A stretch of DNA of 64,000 nt from Paenibacillus mucilaginosus 3016 (GTDB lineage: Bacteria; Bacillota; Bacilli; Paenibacillales; NBRC-103111): positions 2,932,001 to 2,996,000 of the forward strand of contig NC_016935.1 of NCBI RefSeq assembly GCF_000250655.1, written 5' to 3'. A model generated the notes under the pieces. That model made no database searches. It was not told the DNA's origin and was given only the letters and a program-made list of their open reading frames with translations. The first letter of the stretch is position 1. Every line of letters starts with the position of its first letter. A program made the translations under genes and the position numbers. Shown piece after piece: positions 26,103 through 35,173 of this stretch.

Positions 26103-27140
26103 ATGAAGCGTATCAATGTGTGGCTGGCTGCCCTTCTGCTGCTGGCCCTTCTGCCGGTACAGGGCGCGTTCGCAGCGGGAACCTATATTATGGACGGTGC
26201 GGATCCCAGCATCATCAGGGAAGGAAGCATGTATTATTCCGTTCAATCCGACAACAACGGGATTCACCTCCGGAAGGCAGGCTCGCTTACGGGACTCGGC
26301 GACTTTGCGACCCAGACTACGGTGTGGTGGAAGCCGGCGGATCTGCAGCAGATTTGGGCTCCGGAGCTTGTGAAGATTAACAGCGAATACTGGATCTTCT
26401 TCGCGGCTTCGCCGGGACAGGCGTCCGAGTCCTTCGAGGTGCTGAATGCGCGCCACCGGACGTATGCGCTCAAGAGCTCCAATCCCGGCGGCCCCTACAC
26501 CTTCATGGGCAAGGTGCCGCTGCCGGACGACCGGTGGTCGATCGACGCCACGGTGGTATCCTACGACTTTAAGCATTACATCGTCTGGTCCGGATGGGCG
26601 GGAACGACGGACGGCGAGCAGAACCTGTACATCGCCCAGGTGGATCTCAACAACCCCATGCGGATGCTTACCGGGCGGCATATCGTATCCCAGCCCCGAG
26701 AACCTTGGGAGCGCAAGGATGTAAATCCGTCCACCTACGTGAACGAGGGGCCCCAGCCGATCGTCAGGGACGGACGCCTGCTTATCGCATTCTCGGCCAA
26801 TGGCAGCTGGGGAAGCAACTACTGCCTCGGGTATGTCAGGCTCAAGGCCGGCGGCGATCCGCTGAATGTCACGCATTATGCCAAGTCGGATTCCTGCAAG
26901 TTTCAGACAAGCAGCACGATCGTCGGTCCGGGGCATCACAGCTGGATTCTCGAGGGGCTCTACGGGAGCGGGCTGATGGCGTATCACGGCGTTCCCGCAA
27001 GCCAGGCGAACACCGGCGGGGACTGGTGGGCGAAGCGGGACATTCTGTACAAGAGCATCTCCTGGACCACAGGGAACATGTGGCACTCCTGGGAGAACCG
27101 CAATGATTCCGGACCGATCCCTGTTCTTGGGGAGCCGTAA
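26103..27140 (+). CDS. Secreted glycoside hydrolase family 43 enzyme, 345 aa
   Basis: A secreted single-domain five-bladed beta-propeller glycosidase, probably acting on arabinan, arabinoxylan or similar pentose polymers. The signal peptide is VWLAALLLLALLPVQGAFAA. The three GH43 acids are seen at Asp34 (GADPSII, base), Asp148 (WSIDATVV, pKa modulator) and Glu215 (YVNEGPQPI, acid). AAAGGAG precedes the ATG. It stands alone, with a terminator after it. The direct-repeat box upstream links it to the sensor operon at 6022-10761. The exact substrate cannot be assigned. Confidence 0.88.
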   Translation: MKRINVWLAALLLLALLPVQGAFAAGTYIMDGADPSIIREGSMYYSVQSDNNGIHLRKAGSLTGLGDFATQTTVWWKPADLQQIWAPELVKINSEYWIFFAASPGQASESFEVLNARHRTYALKSSNPGGPYTFMGKVPLPDDRWSIDATVVSYDFKHYIVWSGWAGTTDGEQNLYIAQVDLNNPMRMLTGRHIVSQPREPWERKDVNPSTYVNEGPQPIVRDGRLLIAFSANGSWGSNYCLGYVRLKAGGDPLNVTHYAKSDSCKFQTSSTIVGPGHHSWILEGLYGSGLMAYHGVPASQANTGGDWWAKRDILYKSISWTTGNMWHSWENRNDSGPIPVLGEP

Positions 27141-27244
27141 AGCGATCAGCAGTGTGTGAGAGCGGTTGGGTAGGCCCTACAGCGGGCGGGACAGGGATCG
27201 CCCGGGTAGACGGCGGGAAGATAGCTGGATAGATAGCTGGAAAG

Positions 27245-27274
27245 CGGAGCCTCGTTTCAGGCTCCGTTTTTTGG
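27245..27274 (+). terminator. Terminator after GH43
   Basis: CGGAGCCT and AGGCTCCG form an eight-pair stem followed by six T residues. Confidence 0.85.
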
Positions 27275-27304
27275 ATTCTGCTGGAGCGCAACCGGTCTAT
27301 GAAC

Positions 27305-27369
27305 ATAGCGGAAGTACGATGCGCTATTTCCACTTTTCGATGCTTCGCACCGGAAATAAAGGAACTCAG
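27305..27369 (-). repeat. 51-bp-period repeat, left arm at second IS
   Basis: Two units, ATAGCGGAAGTACG (27305) and ATAAAGGAACTCAG (27356), start exactly 51 bases apart. They are in the orientation opposite to the units at 29070 and 29121, on the other side of the insertion sequence. The first unit is degenerate. Confidence 0.6.
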
Positions 27370-27376
27370 GAGTCAC

Positions 27377-29000
27377 TTTCATAATTCAAAACCCATGCCG
27401 TAACTGGCTTTCAGGGCAGAAAAAAAAAGGAGTACCTACCCAAGTTATTGAATGTATGGTTACCACACCACACTCAAACGAAGGAGGTACTCTTTTGTAT
27501 ACTATTCGTCAAGAAGAGCTGTTTTCCCTGCAAGAGCTTATGGAAATGGCACCAGAAAATAAATACAGCATCGTTTTCAAAACGCTTGACCTCTTACCTG
27601 CACTGCGCGTGCTCAACAAGAGAACGCACAGAGGCCGGCCAGAAGAGCTGAACTATGCGGCCATGGTATACGCTATGCTCATTGGGACCATTGAACGTAT
27701 TCCGACCACAAAAGATTTGCTGAAGCGCTTGCGGACAAATGAAGAGTTCCGCAGGACTTGCCGTTTTCGCGGATCCGACGCTATTCCTAGTGAAGCTTCA
27801 TTTTCACGGTTGTATACAAAACTCGCCGACTCCGGTGTGCTGTGGGAGCTGCAGCGCCAAGTCATTTCCCTCGCCGCTGCGGCGGGATTCGTCTCTCCCA
27901 GTTTTATTAGCTTTGACTCCACCCATGTAGAGGCAGAGGAACGCCAACCGCGTAAAGAACAGGAAGTGGAATCGAAGGCCGAGTCTAACGAACAACCTGT
28001 CCTTGAAATGGAACACTCCCCATCCACCAGCGCTAAGCGTCTGGAAGACCCGCGGAAGAAATATAAAAGGGGTGCGCCTACGAAGGCAGAGGCGGAGCGC
28101 CGCCGTTTGGAAAGAGAAGCATGGGAAGCTTCTTTGCCCCTGTTCGAACGTAAACTCGAGGATATGCTCCCTTACACATTTGAGCAGCTCAAACCGCTGA
28201 TTCCTATACATCCAAGTACGAGCAGTAAAAAAGGCTCCAATGGAAAACTCATGTGGTGGCATGGATACAAACTGCATATTCTCGCAGACAGTAAAGGGCA
28301 TTACATTTTGAGCGCCCTCTTCAGTTCCGCTCACGTAAATGACGGACGGCTGGCGATTCCGCTGCTAAAGAAGTTTCAAACCGATTTTCCTGACTGGAAG
28401 GTCAAACACGCCTTGGCTGATGCTGGATATGATGTTATGGCCGTCTACAAACAAGTAAGGAGCTTGGGAGCCTGGCCTCTAATTGACTATAACGAGCGAG
28501 CGAAAAAGCCGCCGGAAGGATTGAATGAGAATTTTCACCCGGTGTGTCAGGAAGGGCACTCTTACGTATATGACAGCTTCGATGCCAAGAACAAAAGCTT
28601 AAAATTCACTAGGCCCCAAGAGTGCAAAGCATGCCCGCTAGAAAAAAGCGGCAGGTGTCAAAGGGTCTATAAAATCAAGGTAGAGAAGGATCTCAGACGA
28701 TTTACCGTACCAGCCAGGGGCAGTAAATCTTACAAAAAAATATACAAGAAACGGACAACGGTTGAGCGAATCTTTGCCTATCTGAAGGGTTACTACGGAC
28801 TGGGGGCGTCTAGGAAGCGCGGTAAAAGAGCTGAGGTTGACGCCGCCCTGAGTGTTCTTAGCTACACGCTTTGTCAATATGCTGTTGATTGCATGCGCCA
28901 AAAACAACAAAAACAGGCAGCCTAAAATTTAGCCACCTGTTTTAAAAATAGCGTTTTAGAAATTCTGCCTTTTCGAAGACAGAGTGAAACAATTATGAAA
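27377..29000 (+). mobile_element. Insertion sequence with IS4/IS5-superfamily transposase
   Basis: The element surrounds the transposase gene at 27495. TTTCATAATT (27377-27386) and AATTATGAAA (28991-29000) are inverted and may be the ends, giving 1624 bp. However the inverted similarity continues outward (AGGAG on both sides), because the target is itself palindromic. A GGCAGAA pair lies further inside. No target duplication was found, so the edges are approximate. Confidence 0.5.
27495..28925 (+). CDS. DDE transposase, 476 aa
   Basis: A complete transposase of the IS4/IS5/IS1182-like group. The DDE residues are Asp141 (FISFDSTHVEA), Asp309 (ALADAGYDV) and Glu424 (TTVERIFAYLKGYYGLG), with a Cys-rich CKACPLEKSGRC block before the Glu. 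TTG 27495 is chosen because AAGGAGG (27481-27487) lies seven bases upstream; an in-frame start at 27456 is also open. There is no frame break, so it may be active. The element sits inside the 51-bp repeat array. Its base composition is lower in GC than that of the neighbouring genes. Confidence 0.85.
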   Translation: MYTIRQEELFSLQELMEMAPENKYSIVFKTLDLLPALRVLNKRTHRGRPEELNYAAMVYAMLIGTIERIPTTKDLLKRLRTNEEFRRTCRFRGSDAIPSEASFSRLYTKLADSGVLWELQRQVISLAAAAGFVSPSFISFDSTHVEAEERQPRKEQEVESKAESNEQPVLEMEHSPSTSAKRLEDPRKKYKRGAPTKAEAERRRLEREAWEASLPLFERKLEDMLPYTFEQLKPLIPIHPSTSSKKGSNGKLMWWHGYKLHILADSKGHYILSALFSSAHVNDGRLAIPLLKKFQTDFPDWKVKHALADAGYDVMAVYKQVRSLGAWPLIDYNERAKKPPEGLNENFHPVCQEGHSYVYDSFDAKNKSLKFTRPQECKACPLEKSGRCQRVYKIKVEKDLRRFTVPARGSKSYKKIYKKRTTVERIFAYLKGYYGLGASRKRGKRAEVDAALSVLSYTLCQYAVDCMRQKQQKQAA

Positions 29001-29007
29001 TATCCTC

Positions 29008-29140
29008 CTCAGATGCGCTATTGCAGGAATGGGCGAGGTATCCAGGCCCGTTTTCCCCTTATAAGGCATCTGAGTTCCGCTATTTTTGTGGAAATGCCCG
29101 GACATACCTCAATAAGAAACCTCAGTTCCGCTAATTTAAA
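29008..29140 (+). repeat. 51-bp-period repeat, right arm at second IS
   Basis: CTGAGTTCCGCTAT (29070) and CTCAGTTCCGCTAA (29121) start exactly 51 bases apart. A degenerate copy (CTCAGATGCGCTAT) at 29008 is 62 bases before the first, suggesting an 11-base insertion. Confidence 0.65.
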
Positions 29141-29176
29141 ACGGACCTTCCAACGCCTTGCAGAAACGATCGGTCA

Positions 29177-29436
29177 CCGGCGGCTGAACCGCGTACCTTC
29201 CGGCTCGAACCGCAGGTCGCGGAGCGCGGTCCCCGATGGCAAATAGCAGTTCAACTTCACCGCCGCTGTTGAAGCTGTAACCATCCGTCCGGCAGGTGAA
29301 CTCCCGCACTGCTGTCCCTGTAGGGACCGCGGTAAGGTAGGGACTCTGCCGGATCAGGTCGAAGAACAGCCGGCCCGCCGACTCCCAGCGGTCCCGGTAG
29401 AGCAGCTGAACAACATCCTATATATTTTATTATAGT
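29177..29436 (-). pseudogene. Gene remnant, copy 2 of a diverged pair
   Basis: Minus-strand translation gives VQLLYRDRWESAGRLFFDLI and, after a frame change, TALRDLRFEPEGTRFSRR then a stop. It aligns along its length with 2588-2838, including the AT-rich boundary. Both copies are frame-broken fragments of the same unidentified gene family. Confidence 0.45.
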
Positions 29437-29517
29437 ACATCGTCCTAAAAAGGAGTGAGAGAAGAAGCGGGGAATAGGATAAGCAGCCTAACTGATGAAA
29501 GGAGGATCTGCCGACCT

Positions 29518-30521
29518 ATGACTTCAGAGAGGATAGACCATTCAGAAGGCGAGATTGCAGAAGCTCTGGGGCAGCGCTTCGGATGGACCGTGAGAGAGAT
29601 GCGGCCGATCGACCAAGGCTGGCTTAACCACAAGTGGAAGATGAACACGGATCAAGGTCCCCTGTTCGTCAAATGCTATCACCCGGACCGCTACAAACTG
29701 CATTCGCGTCCCGAGCGAAGAGCTGCCATCGAGCGTACGCTTCAGCTGCAGGATGAGCTGAGCCGGTCGGGCGCCGCCTGCCCGCAGGTCTATCGCAGCG
29801 GCGGACCGTATCTCCAGGAAACCCCCTCAGGGCTGCACTATACGGTGCAGGAATGGACAGACGGATATACGGCCCAGGCGGGAGAGTTAAATGCGGCGCA
29901 AATGTTCGGGCTCGGGGAAGAGGCGGGGCGAATGCACCGGTGGCTGCAGTCCGTACCGCCGCTCGACAAGCCGGCCTGGAAGCCGGACAAGGCCGGCTAT
30001 TTGGCGCAGTGGCAGAGGAATGGGAGCAGGCGAATCAAGCCGGCGATGAGATTGTATTGGAGTGGCTCAGCCGGTCCCGGACCGTGGTCGAATCGCTGGA
30101 TTTCAGCCTCTTCGATTCGAGCCGCGAGGGATGGCTCCACTGGGATTTGTGGGTGGACAACATCGTGCTGCAGGAGCAGGGCGTGGCCGGTATCGTTGAT
30201 TTTGACCGGATGACGATGGCCTACCCGGAGATCGATGCCGCCCGGGCGGTGTTATCCGGTTCCCTGAGGGACGGGAAGCTGCAGACCGGCACGGCACGGG
30301 CTTTCCTCGAGGGCTACCACGGGCAGCTGCAAGTTCAGGAAGGCATGCTTGCCCGGGCCATGTATATGCTGTATCTGATCGAATCGATCTGGTGGCTCCG
30401 TACGGAGGTTCGGCTGCAAAGCGAGCTGCGCGGCGTGCTGGGGCGGTTTGTCGAGGAGATGCACTGGATCGAGGCGAATTGGAACGCGCTTCCGGAGCTT
30501 TTGGGTGCGGTGTGGGAGTGA
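29518..30521 (+). pseudogene. Phosphotransferase (APH/choline-kinase type), frameshifted
   Basis: The gene starts at ATG 29518 after AAAGGAGG. The N-terminal kinase lobe (GWLNHKWKMNTDQGPLFVKC, with the ATP-site Lys) reads in one frame to about 30010 (KAGYLAQWQ), and the C-terminal lobe continues in the -1 frame (EEWEQANQAGDEIVLEWL). The latter has the Brenner-type catalytic motif HWDLWVDNIVL and the metal-binding GIVDFDRM. A one-base loss near 30010-30020 explains the break. All key motifs are intact, so the mutation may be recent or a sequencing error. The natural substrate of such kinases (aminoglycoside, choline, amino sugar) cannot be told. Confidence 0.75.
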
Positions 30522-30555
30522 GGTCATACTGGAGAAGACCGGAGCACAACAAGAG

Positions 30556-30594
30556 AGGAGCAGTCTGCTGCGGCAGAGACTGCTCCTCCTTTTG
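30556..30594. terminator. Terminator hairpin
   Basis: AGGAGCAGTCT (30556-30566) pairs perfectly with AGACTGCTCCT (30577-30587) and is followed by CCTTTT. It ends the phosphotransferase transcript and could also stop the convergent lyase transcript. Confidence 0.8.
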
Positions 30595-30750
30595 CGTAGG
30601 ACATGGATGGGTATGAATAGGACACGAAGGGCGCCGAACGTTGGCCGCATGCCGGGCAGGAGACGGCTCACACAGCTGCCGGCAGACATGCAGGCGTGGC
30701 GCATGCTCTTGATCCCCGCAGGGTTCCCTCTGCCCGCGTACGCGGTGTGC

Positions 30751-33204
30751 CTAATATCCGCTCTGCTGGAATTTCACGGTCAACGTCCGGCCTTCCGTGC
30801 CCGCGGGATTCACTGTGATGCGGATGCACGGGTACGTCTGCGTGACGGTCACGCCGGGATCGGCCGAGATGACGCCGGTGGCAGATTCGTCGAGCTTGAG
30901 CTCGATGGGGGCGGTGCCGGCGCGCGTCGGATCGGCGACGGAGACGTTCAGGCCCTCCGGCGTTTCCTTCACAAGGACGGCTGCCACCGTAGAGCTGGAG
31001 ATGCCGGCGGCAGCCGCCTGCCCGGCGCTCCAGAAGAAGGCTCCGGTCATCCCATGCTTGCGTTCCCGCACAGCCTGAACCGTGGCGGTGTTCGCCAGGA
31101 CACGGATGTCAGGACGCGCGGCGTAGGCGGAGGTCTGTGCAGCCGTCTTGTTCGGCAGCGTCACGTATTGGTACGATGCCTGCTGCGGGCTCACCCCGTG
31201 ATCGAACCAGAGCGCCGCGAAATTGCGGGTGAGCGGCGTATCGGGCGTCGGCTTCGTGTTGACGTTGAGGTCACCCCACCGGCCGGTTCTGGCTTGACGC
31301 GAAGCGTTCAGCACGGCGTTGTTTCCCGGGAAATAGTAGCCGATGTCCGAGCCGGGCACGTTACCTGCCAGATGGGCCCACGAGACGCCGGTCATGTTCT
31401 CCCGGGAGCCGAGCGCAGGCACGCGGGGCGTCCCGTTCACTGTCAGCGCGTTGTCGCCGGCCGCGTTCAGCTTCCGGTTGTCGACGATCGTCTCCACGGT
31501 ATAGGGCTCGTCAGGGCTCAGTCGGATGTCGGTGCCGAGAGAGACGACTTCATCGTCGAACAGGAACCAGGCCTTCTTGCCGGTGAGCGAGGTGCCCGAT
31601 GCGCCGGGCGCCGTGAGGCCCATGCCGACCACGCCATACTGACCGTCGGACACGCCGCCGACCCGGCGGTCGGTGTTCACGTAGACGGATTCGGTGACGT
31701 TCAAGGTCCGGGGCTTCGTATCAACCGTGGTGCCGGGCAGCTTGTAGTAGTCGACCGTCGCCCAGAACCCGTCGCCGTACTGTTCCCTGTCGGCTGTATA
31801 GGTGTAGGTCATGCCCGAGCCGGTGTACCAGCCCCGGCGGAGCTCGAAGTTGTTCTCGAAGTTCGCCACGTTGTTCGAGAACATGCTGATCCCGAAGCCG
31901 AAGCCGGGACGCACATGGACGGCGCGGGCCATGCGGGGGAACGTTTTGTTGAACGAAATGTCCCCGCGGGGGACGATAGCCGGATCGTTCACGATGGCTC
32001 CTGCGCGGCCGATCATCTCGATCGAAGCGTCCGTATAGAAGCTGGCGTCCCCGCTGACGAGCTCCTTGACGAGGCTTTGGAGCTTCGCTTTCTCGGCGTC
32101 CGGCGCGATCAGGGACAGCCGGATGAGGCTGGAGGTCACTTTGTGCCCCGCGGTGCTGTCCTGAAAGTTATAGCGGGCGACCTCCCGCCCCCGCACCATG
32201 TCCATCATGACCCCGGTGCGGTAGAGCAGGGGCTCGAAGGAATCCGATACCCACTTCCATACATGGGCGCTCCGCGGATCGGTGACTTCCCAGGGGGTTC
32301 CCTGCAGCAGGTACATGACGTCGGAGAGGTCCTTGAGCAGCGAGTTGCCGTACCCGCCGTTATACGCGAACTTGCCGTGCTGGATGAAGGAGCCGTCGGG
32401 ATAGAAGCCGTCCCCGGTAGTCTCATATGCAAACACGTTGAGATCGCCGCGGCGACCGTCCGTCAGGTCGCTGAGCCCGTCGCGGGCCTGCACCATCTTC
32501 TCGGGGGTCTCTCCATTGATGCCGCGCAGCGCGTGCACGATGGAACGCCATACCCGGTTGGCGGCCATGTACTTGTACTCCTCGATCGGGCTGTAGGAGA
32601 TCGGGGAGTTGTAGTCGATCGCGGCCGTCCAGGCGGCGATCTGCTCCGGGGTCAGCTCGTCGTACAGCATGACCATGATCTCGCCAAGCCGCAGCGGGGC
32701 GCCGATCTCCCCGTACCACCACTGGGAGGAGCCGGGGCCGGGCTTGGAGGCGTTGAACCGGTTGGCGTTCAGCCAGTCGAGCGCTTCGAAGATGTCCGTA
32801 CGCAGGGCGCTGTCGCCCTGGAGCGAGCTGCCATGGGTCGTATAAGCCAAGGTGAGCGCCTTGATCCGGTCATAGCTCTGGAAGATATACGCGCGGTTCG
32901 GCAGCTCGGCGGCCGAGACGGGCCACAAGCATTTACAGGCGTCGCGGTCGGCTCCCCGCTTCAGTGTCGCCTGGAAGCCGACGGCCGTACTTTCGATCGC
33001 TTGGATCTTCGCCGCAACTTCGGGGACTGACGGGTCGATCGACGGCCCGCCGGTGAGCACATCCTTCCACTTGGCCCGCAGGGCGTCGTAAGGAGCCGCC
33101 GCTTCGGCGGCAGGGACTGCAGGCAGGGGCAGTGCGGTTGTCAACAGGGTCAGGGCAAGGCAGAGCGAGAAAAAAAGCCGGATCCGGGAGTGCACAGCAA
33201 TCAT
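30751..33204 (-). CDS. Secreted polysaccharide lyase family 8, 817 aa
   Basis: A secreted lyase of the hyaluronate/chondroitin/xanthan lyase family. The signal peptide is IRLFFSLCLALTLLTTALPL with cleavage near AEA. The alpha/alpha toroid carries the catalytic Asn216 (MAANRVWRS), His276 and Tyr285 (QHGKFAYNGGYG, with the family's nine-residue spacing) and a basic RGREVARYN block. Beta-sandwich domains follow (from GDISFNKTFPRM) to the end, giving the usual length. ATG 33204 with AAAGGATG upstream is preferred to the longer frame. Hyaluronan, chondroitin or xanthan cannot be distinguished. No transporter or hydrolase for unsaturated disaccharides is adjacent. Confidence 0.9.
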   Translation of the reverse strand: MIAVHSRIRLFFSLCLALTLLTTALPLPAVPAAEAAAPYDALRAKWKDVLTGGPSIDPSVPEVAAKIQAIESTAVGFQATLKRGADRDACKCLWPVSAAELPNRAYIFQSYDRIKALTLAYTTHGSSLQGDSALRTDIFEALDWLNANRFNASKPGPGSSQWWYGEIGAPLRLGEIMVMLYDELTPEQIAAWTAAIDYNSPISYSPIEEYKYMAANRVWRSIVHALRGINGETPEKMVQARDGLSDLTDGRRGDLNVFAYETTGDGFYPDGSFIQHGKFAYNGGYGNSLLKDLSDVMYLLQGTPWEVTDPRSAHVWKWVSDSFEPLLYRTGVMMDMVRGREVARYNFQDSTAGHKVTSSLIRLSLIAPDAEKAKLQSLVKELVSGDASFYTDASIEMIGRAGAIVNDPAIVPRGDISFNKTFPRMARAVHVRPGFGFGISMFSNNVANFENNFELRRGWYTGSGMTYTYTADREQYGDGFWATVDYYKLPGTTVDTKPRTLNVTESVYVNTDRRVGGVSDGQYGVVGMGLTAPGASGTSLTGKKAWFLFDDEVVSLGTDIRLSPDEPYTVETIVDNRKLNAAGDNALTVNGTPRVPALGSRENMTGVSWAHLAGNVPGSDIGYYFPGNNAVLNASRQARTGRWGDLNVNTKPTPDTPLTRNFAALWFDHGVSPQQASYQYVTLPNKTAAQTSAYAARPDIRVLANTATVQAVRERKHGMTGAFFWSAGQAAAAGISSSTVAAVLVKETPEGLNVSVADPTRAGTAPIELKLDESATGVISADPGVTVTQTYPCIRITVNPAGTEGRTLTVKFQQSGY

Positions 33205-33250
33205 CCTTTCATCATGGGAATGAAACAGAAAGGGACTGGACAATGGACAA

Positions 33251-33262
33251 GTAAGCGCTTAC
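33251..33262. promoter_or_regulatory. Perfect palindrome GTAAGCGCTTAC before lyase gene
   Basis: This 12-base perfect palindrome lies 47 bases upstream of the lyase start and has the CG-containing centre of LacI-family operators. The rest of the gene-free stretch 33205-33595 shows no other clear signal. Confidence 0.5.
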
Positions 33263-33595
33263 GAAAAGGAGGGAGAGGGACGGGCAGCACATTACGGGCG
33301 GGGGAAACAGGGACAAGGAACGGGAAGCACCATGCCAACGGTAATTTTATGATACCGCTTTCTTCTGCATTCTATTTTCGTGGCGAATTTGTGAATCCCT
33401 GCAACTTTAGAAAAACTTTGTAAAGAGAGGAGCATCGGAATGATCGCAGCCAAGAATCCTAACAAGACTTCCGAGTTAAACACACTCTCGCAGAGGGGGA
33501 TAGGGTTGATGTACACTCTCATGTAAGGCAAGTCAAGATGACTCGGGTGCCAGGCGGAATATTTCAGATCAACCCGATCCGAAGAAGGAGGCGGC

Positions 33596-34069
33596 ATGAT
33601 GATTACTTGTTCAACCGAGGTAGAGATTGAGGCGCCGATCGAACTATGCTTCGATAGGGCACGATGCATCGAGCTTCATACCCAGACCGTATGGAAGCAT
33701 ACGAGAGAACGGGCCGTAGAAGGAAGAACCGCCGGGATGATCGGGGCAGGGGAAACGGTCACCTTTCAGGCGAGGCACTTTCTTGTCACCCAGAGGCTGA
33801 CGTCCCGAATCGTGGAATATGACAGACCAAGAAGATTTGTCGATGAGATGCTTAGCGGCGCCTTCAAAAGCATGAGGCATGAGCATACATTCGCGCAGCT
33901 TGGCCCGCATACCACTTTGATGAGGGACACGCTGGTATTCTCAGCCCCCTTCGGCGCGCTCGGCTGGATCGTAGAGAGAGTGATTCTGAGAAGATACATG
34001 CTTTCCTTCCTGAAGTATCGAAACCGGCAGCTCAAATCCAGGATCGAAGAAGAGTGGGGGAATGCCTGA
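33596..34069 (+). CDS. SRPBCC-superfamily protein, 157 aa
   Basis: A small soluble protein of the START/polyketide-cyclase-like (SRPBCC) fold. It begins with the typical first strand STEVEIEAPIELCFDRARCI and contains a hydrophobic pocket pattern (FQARHFLVTQRLTSRIVEYD and FVDEMLSGAFKSMRHEHTF). The last part is a long amphipathic helix with several Arg residues. AAGGAGGCGGC precedes the ATG at 33596. It stands alone between the lyase and an AraC gene. Proteins of this kind bind hydrophobic ligands, but the role here is unknown. Confidence 0.75.
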   Translation: MMITCSTEVEIEAPIELCFDRARCIELHTQTVWKHTRERAVEGRTAGMIGAGETVTFQARHFLVTQRLTSRIVEYDRPRRFVDEMLSGAFKSMRHEHTFAQLGPHTTLMRDTLVFSAPFGALGWIVERVILRRYMLSFLKYRNRQLKSRIEEEWGNA

Positions 34070-34219
34070 GCGGTTTCCCCGGCCCTCATTTTCATTTTCA
34101 ACAATTCATATCAAATGAAAAGCAATATCGGTTAAGTCGAACCAATTTGAGCATGATATATTTTGAGTGAAAAACATCACTGCCTGCTGTGAATGCTTGC
34201 TGTTGAAAGGAGGCCCCTC

Positions 34220-35083
34220 TTGGTCATTCATACGCCCACCAATCTGGCTCTACAAAAATTAGGCATATACGTAAGGGCGAACGCAGACGATTGGCAGTAC
34301 AACTGGCCTGTTCATACCCATGAAGGGCTTGAGGTTTATTACTTCATACGCGGGGATGCGAACTATATTATCGGTGATAATATTTTTGATCTGTCGCCGG
34401 GAGATATGCTTCTCTTTCGCGGAAGCACGATACATAGGGTCAACCCGACCAAGGATGTTCCCTATATCCGCAGCTATGTCAATTTTACAGAATCTTTTTT
34501 GCAAGGGCAGATGCCGGCAGAGATCTTGCAGAAGCTCATGTCTCTGTTCGAAGCCCCGAATGGAATGTTAATTCGCTGGTCCTTGGAAGAGCGGAAAGAG
34601 ATCGAGACTTACTTTCAGTCCCTTCACCGGGAGAACGAGCGGGAGTCGTTCGGATACGAACTGATTTTGAAAACGCTCTTAACTCAATTGTTGATCGCCG
34701 TTTATCGAAAGGCCAAACGATTGCATGAAATTGCGCCTGTGGTACAGCCAACGCACACGCAGGAGAATGTCCGCCGTATTCTGCAATATGTCAATCAGCA
34801 TTTTACGGAAAACTTCTCGCTTCAGACCTTGTCCGGTGCCCTGCACCTCAACAAATATTATATTTGCCATTGTTTCAAAGAGGTTACCGGCTGCACGGTC
34901 AACAACTACATCATCAGCAAAAGGATTGAGGAAGCGAAGAAAATGCTTCGTACGACGGATGAGCCCGTCGGGTTGATCTCAGAGAAGCTGGGGTTCAACA
35001 CAGCGGTTCATTTCAGCCGTTCGTTCAAGAAGTACGCTGGCATGTCGCCGCAGCATTTTCGCAAAAAAGGCCTTGGGACGTAA
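34220..35083 (+). CDS. AraC-family regulator of importer/GH31 cassette, 287 aa
   Basis: The N-terminal cupin-type domain (WPVHTHEGLEVYYFIRGDANY and LSPGDMLLFRGSTIHRV) is the sugar-sensing part. Two helix-turn-helix motifs follow (FSLQTLSGALHLNKYYICHCF and VGLISEKLGFNTAVHFSRSFK). TTG 34220 is chosen because AAAGGAGG (34206-34213) lies six bases upstream; a start at 34193 is also open. It is 90 bases upstream of the importer operon and in the same direction, so it is the likely activator of the binding protein, permeases and GH31 glucosidase that follow. Confidence 0.87.
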   Translation: MVIHTPTNLALQKLGIYVRANADDWQYNWPVHTHEGLEVYYFIRGDANYIIGDNIFDLSPGDMLLFRGSTIHRVNPTKDVPYIRSYVNFTESFLQGQMPAEILQKLMSLFEAPNGMLIRWSLEERKEIETYFQSLHRENERESFGYELILKTLLTQLLIAVYRKAKRLHEIAPVVQPTHTQENVRRILQYVNQHFTENFSLQTLSGALHLNKYYICHCFKEVTGCTVNNYIISKRIEEAKKMLRTTDEPVGLISEKLGFNTAVHFSRSFKKYAGMSPQHFRKKGLGT

Positions 35084-35173
35084 TGCTTTACCTAATATAT
35101 TTACTTCATATATTCACCTAAAATAACCCATATTTATCCATTTTATTATAAGCAGAGAGAAGGAGTACAAGGG

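Noticed and set aside
30448..33030. A long open frame antisense to the PL8 lyase (860 codons).
   Set aside because: It mirrors the lyase codons in GC-rich DNA, has no ribosome site and no recognisable domain, whereas the lyase strand has all catalytic residues.
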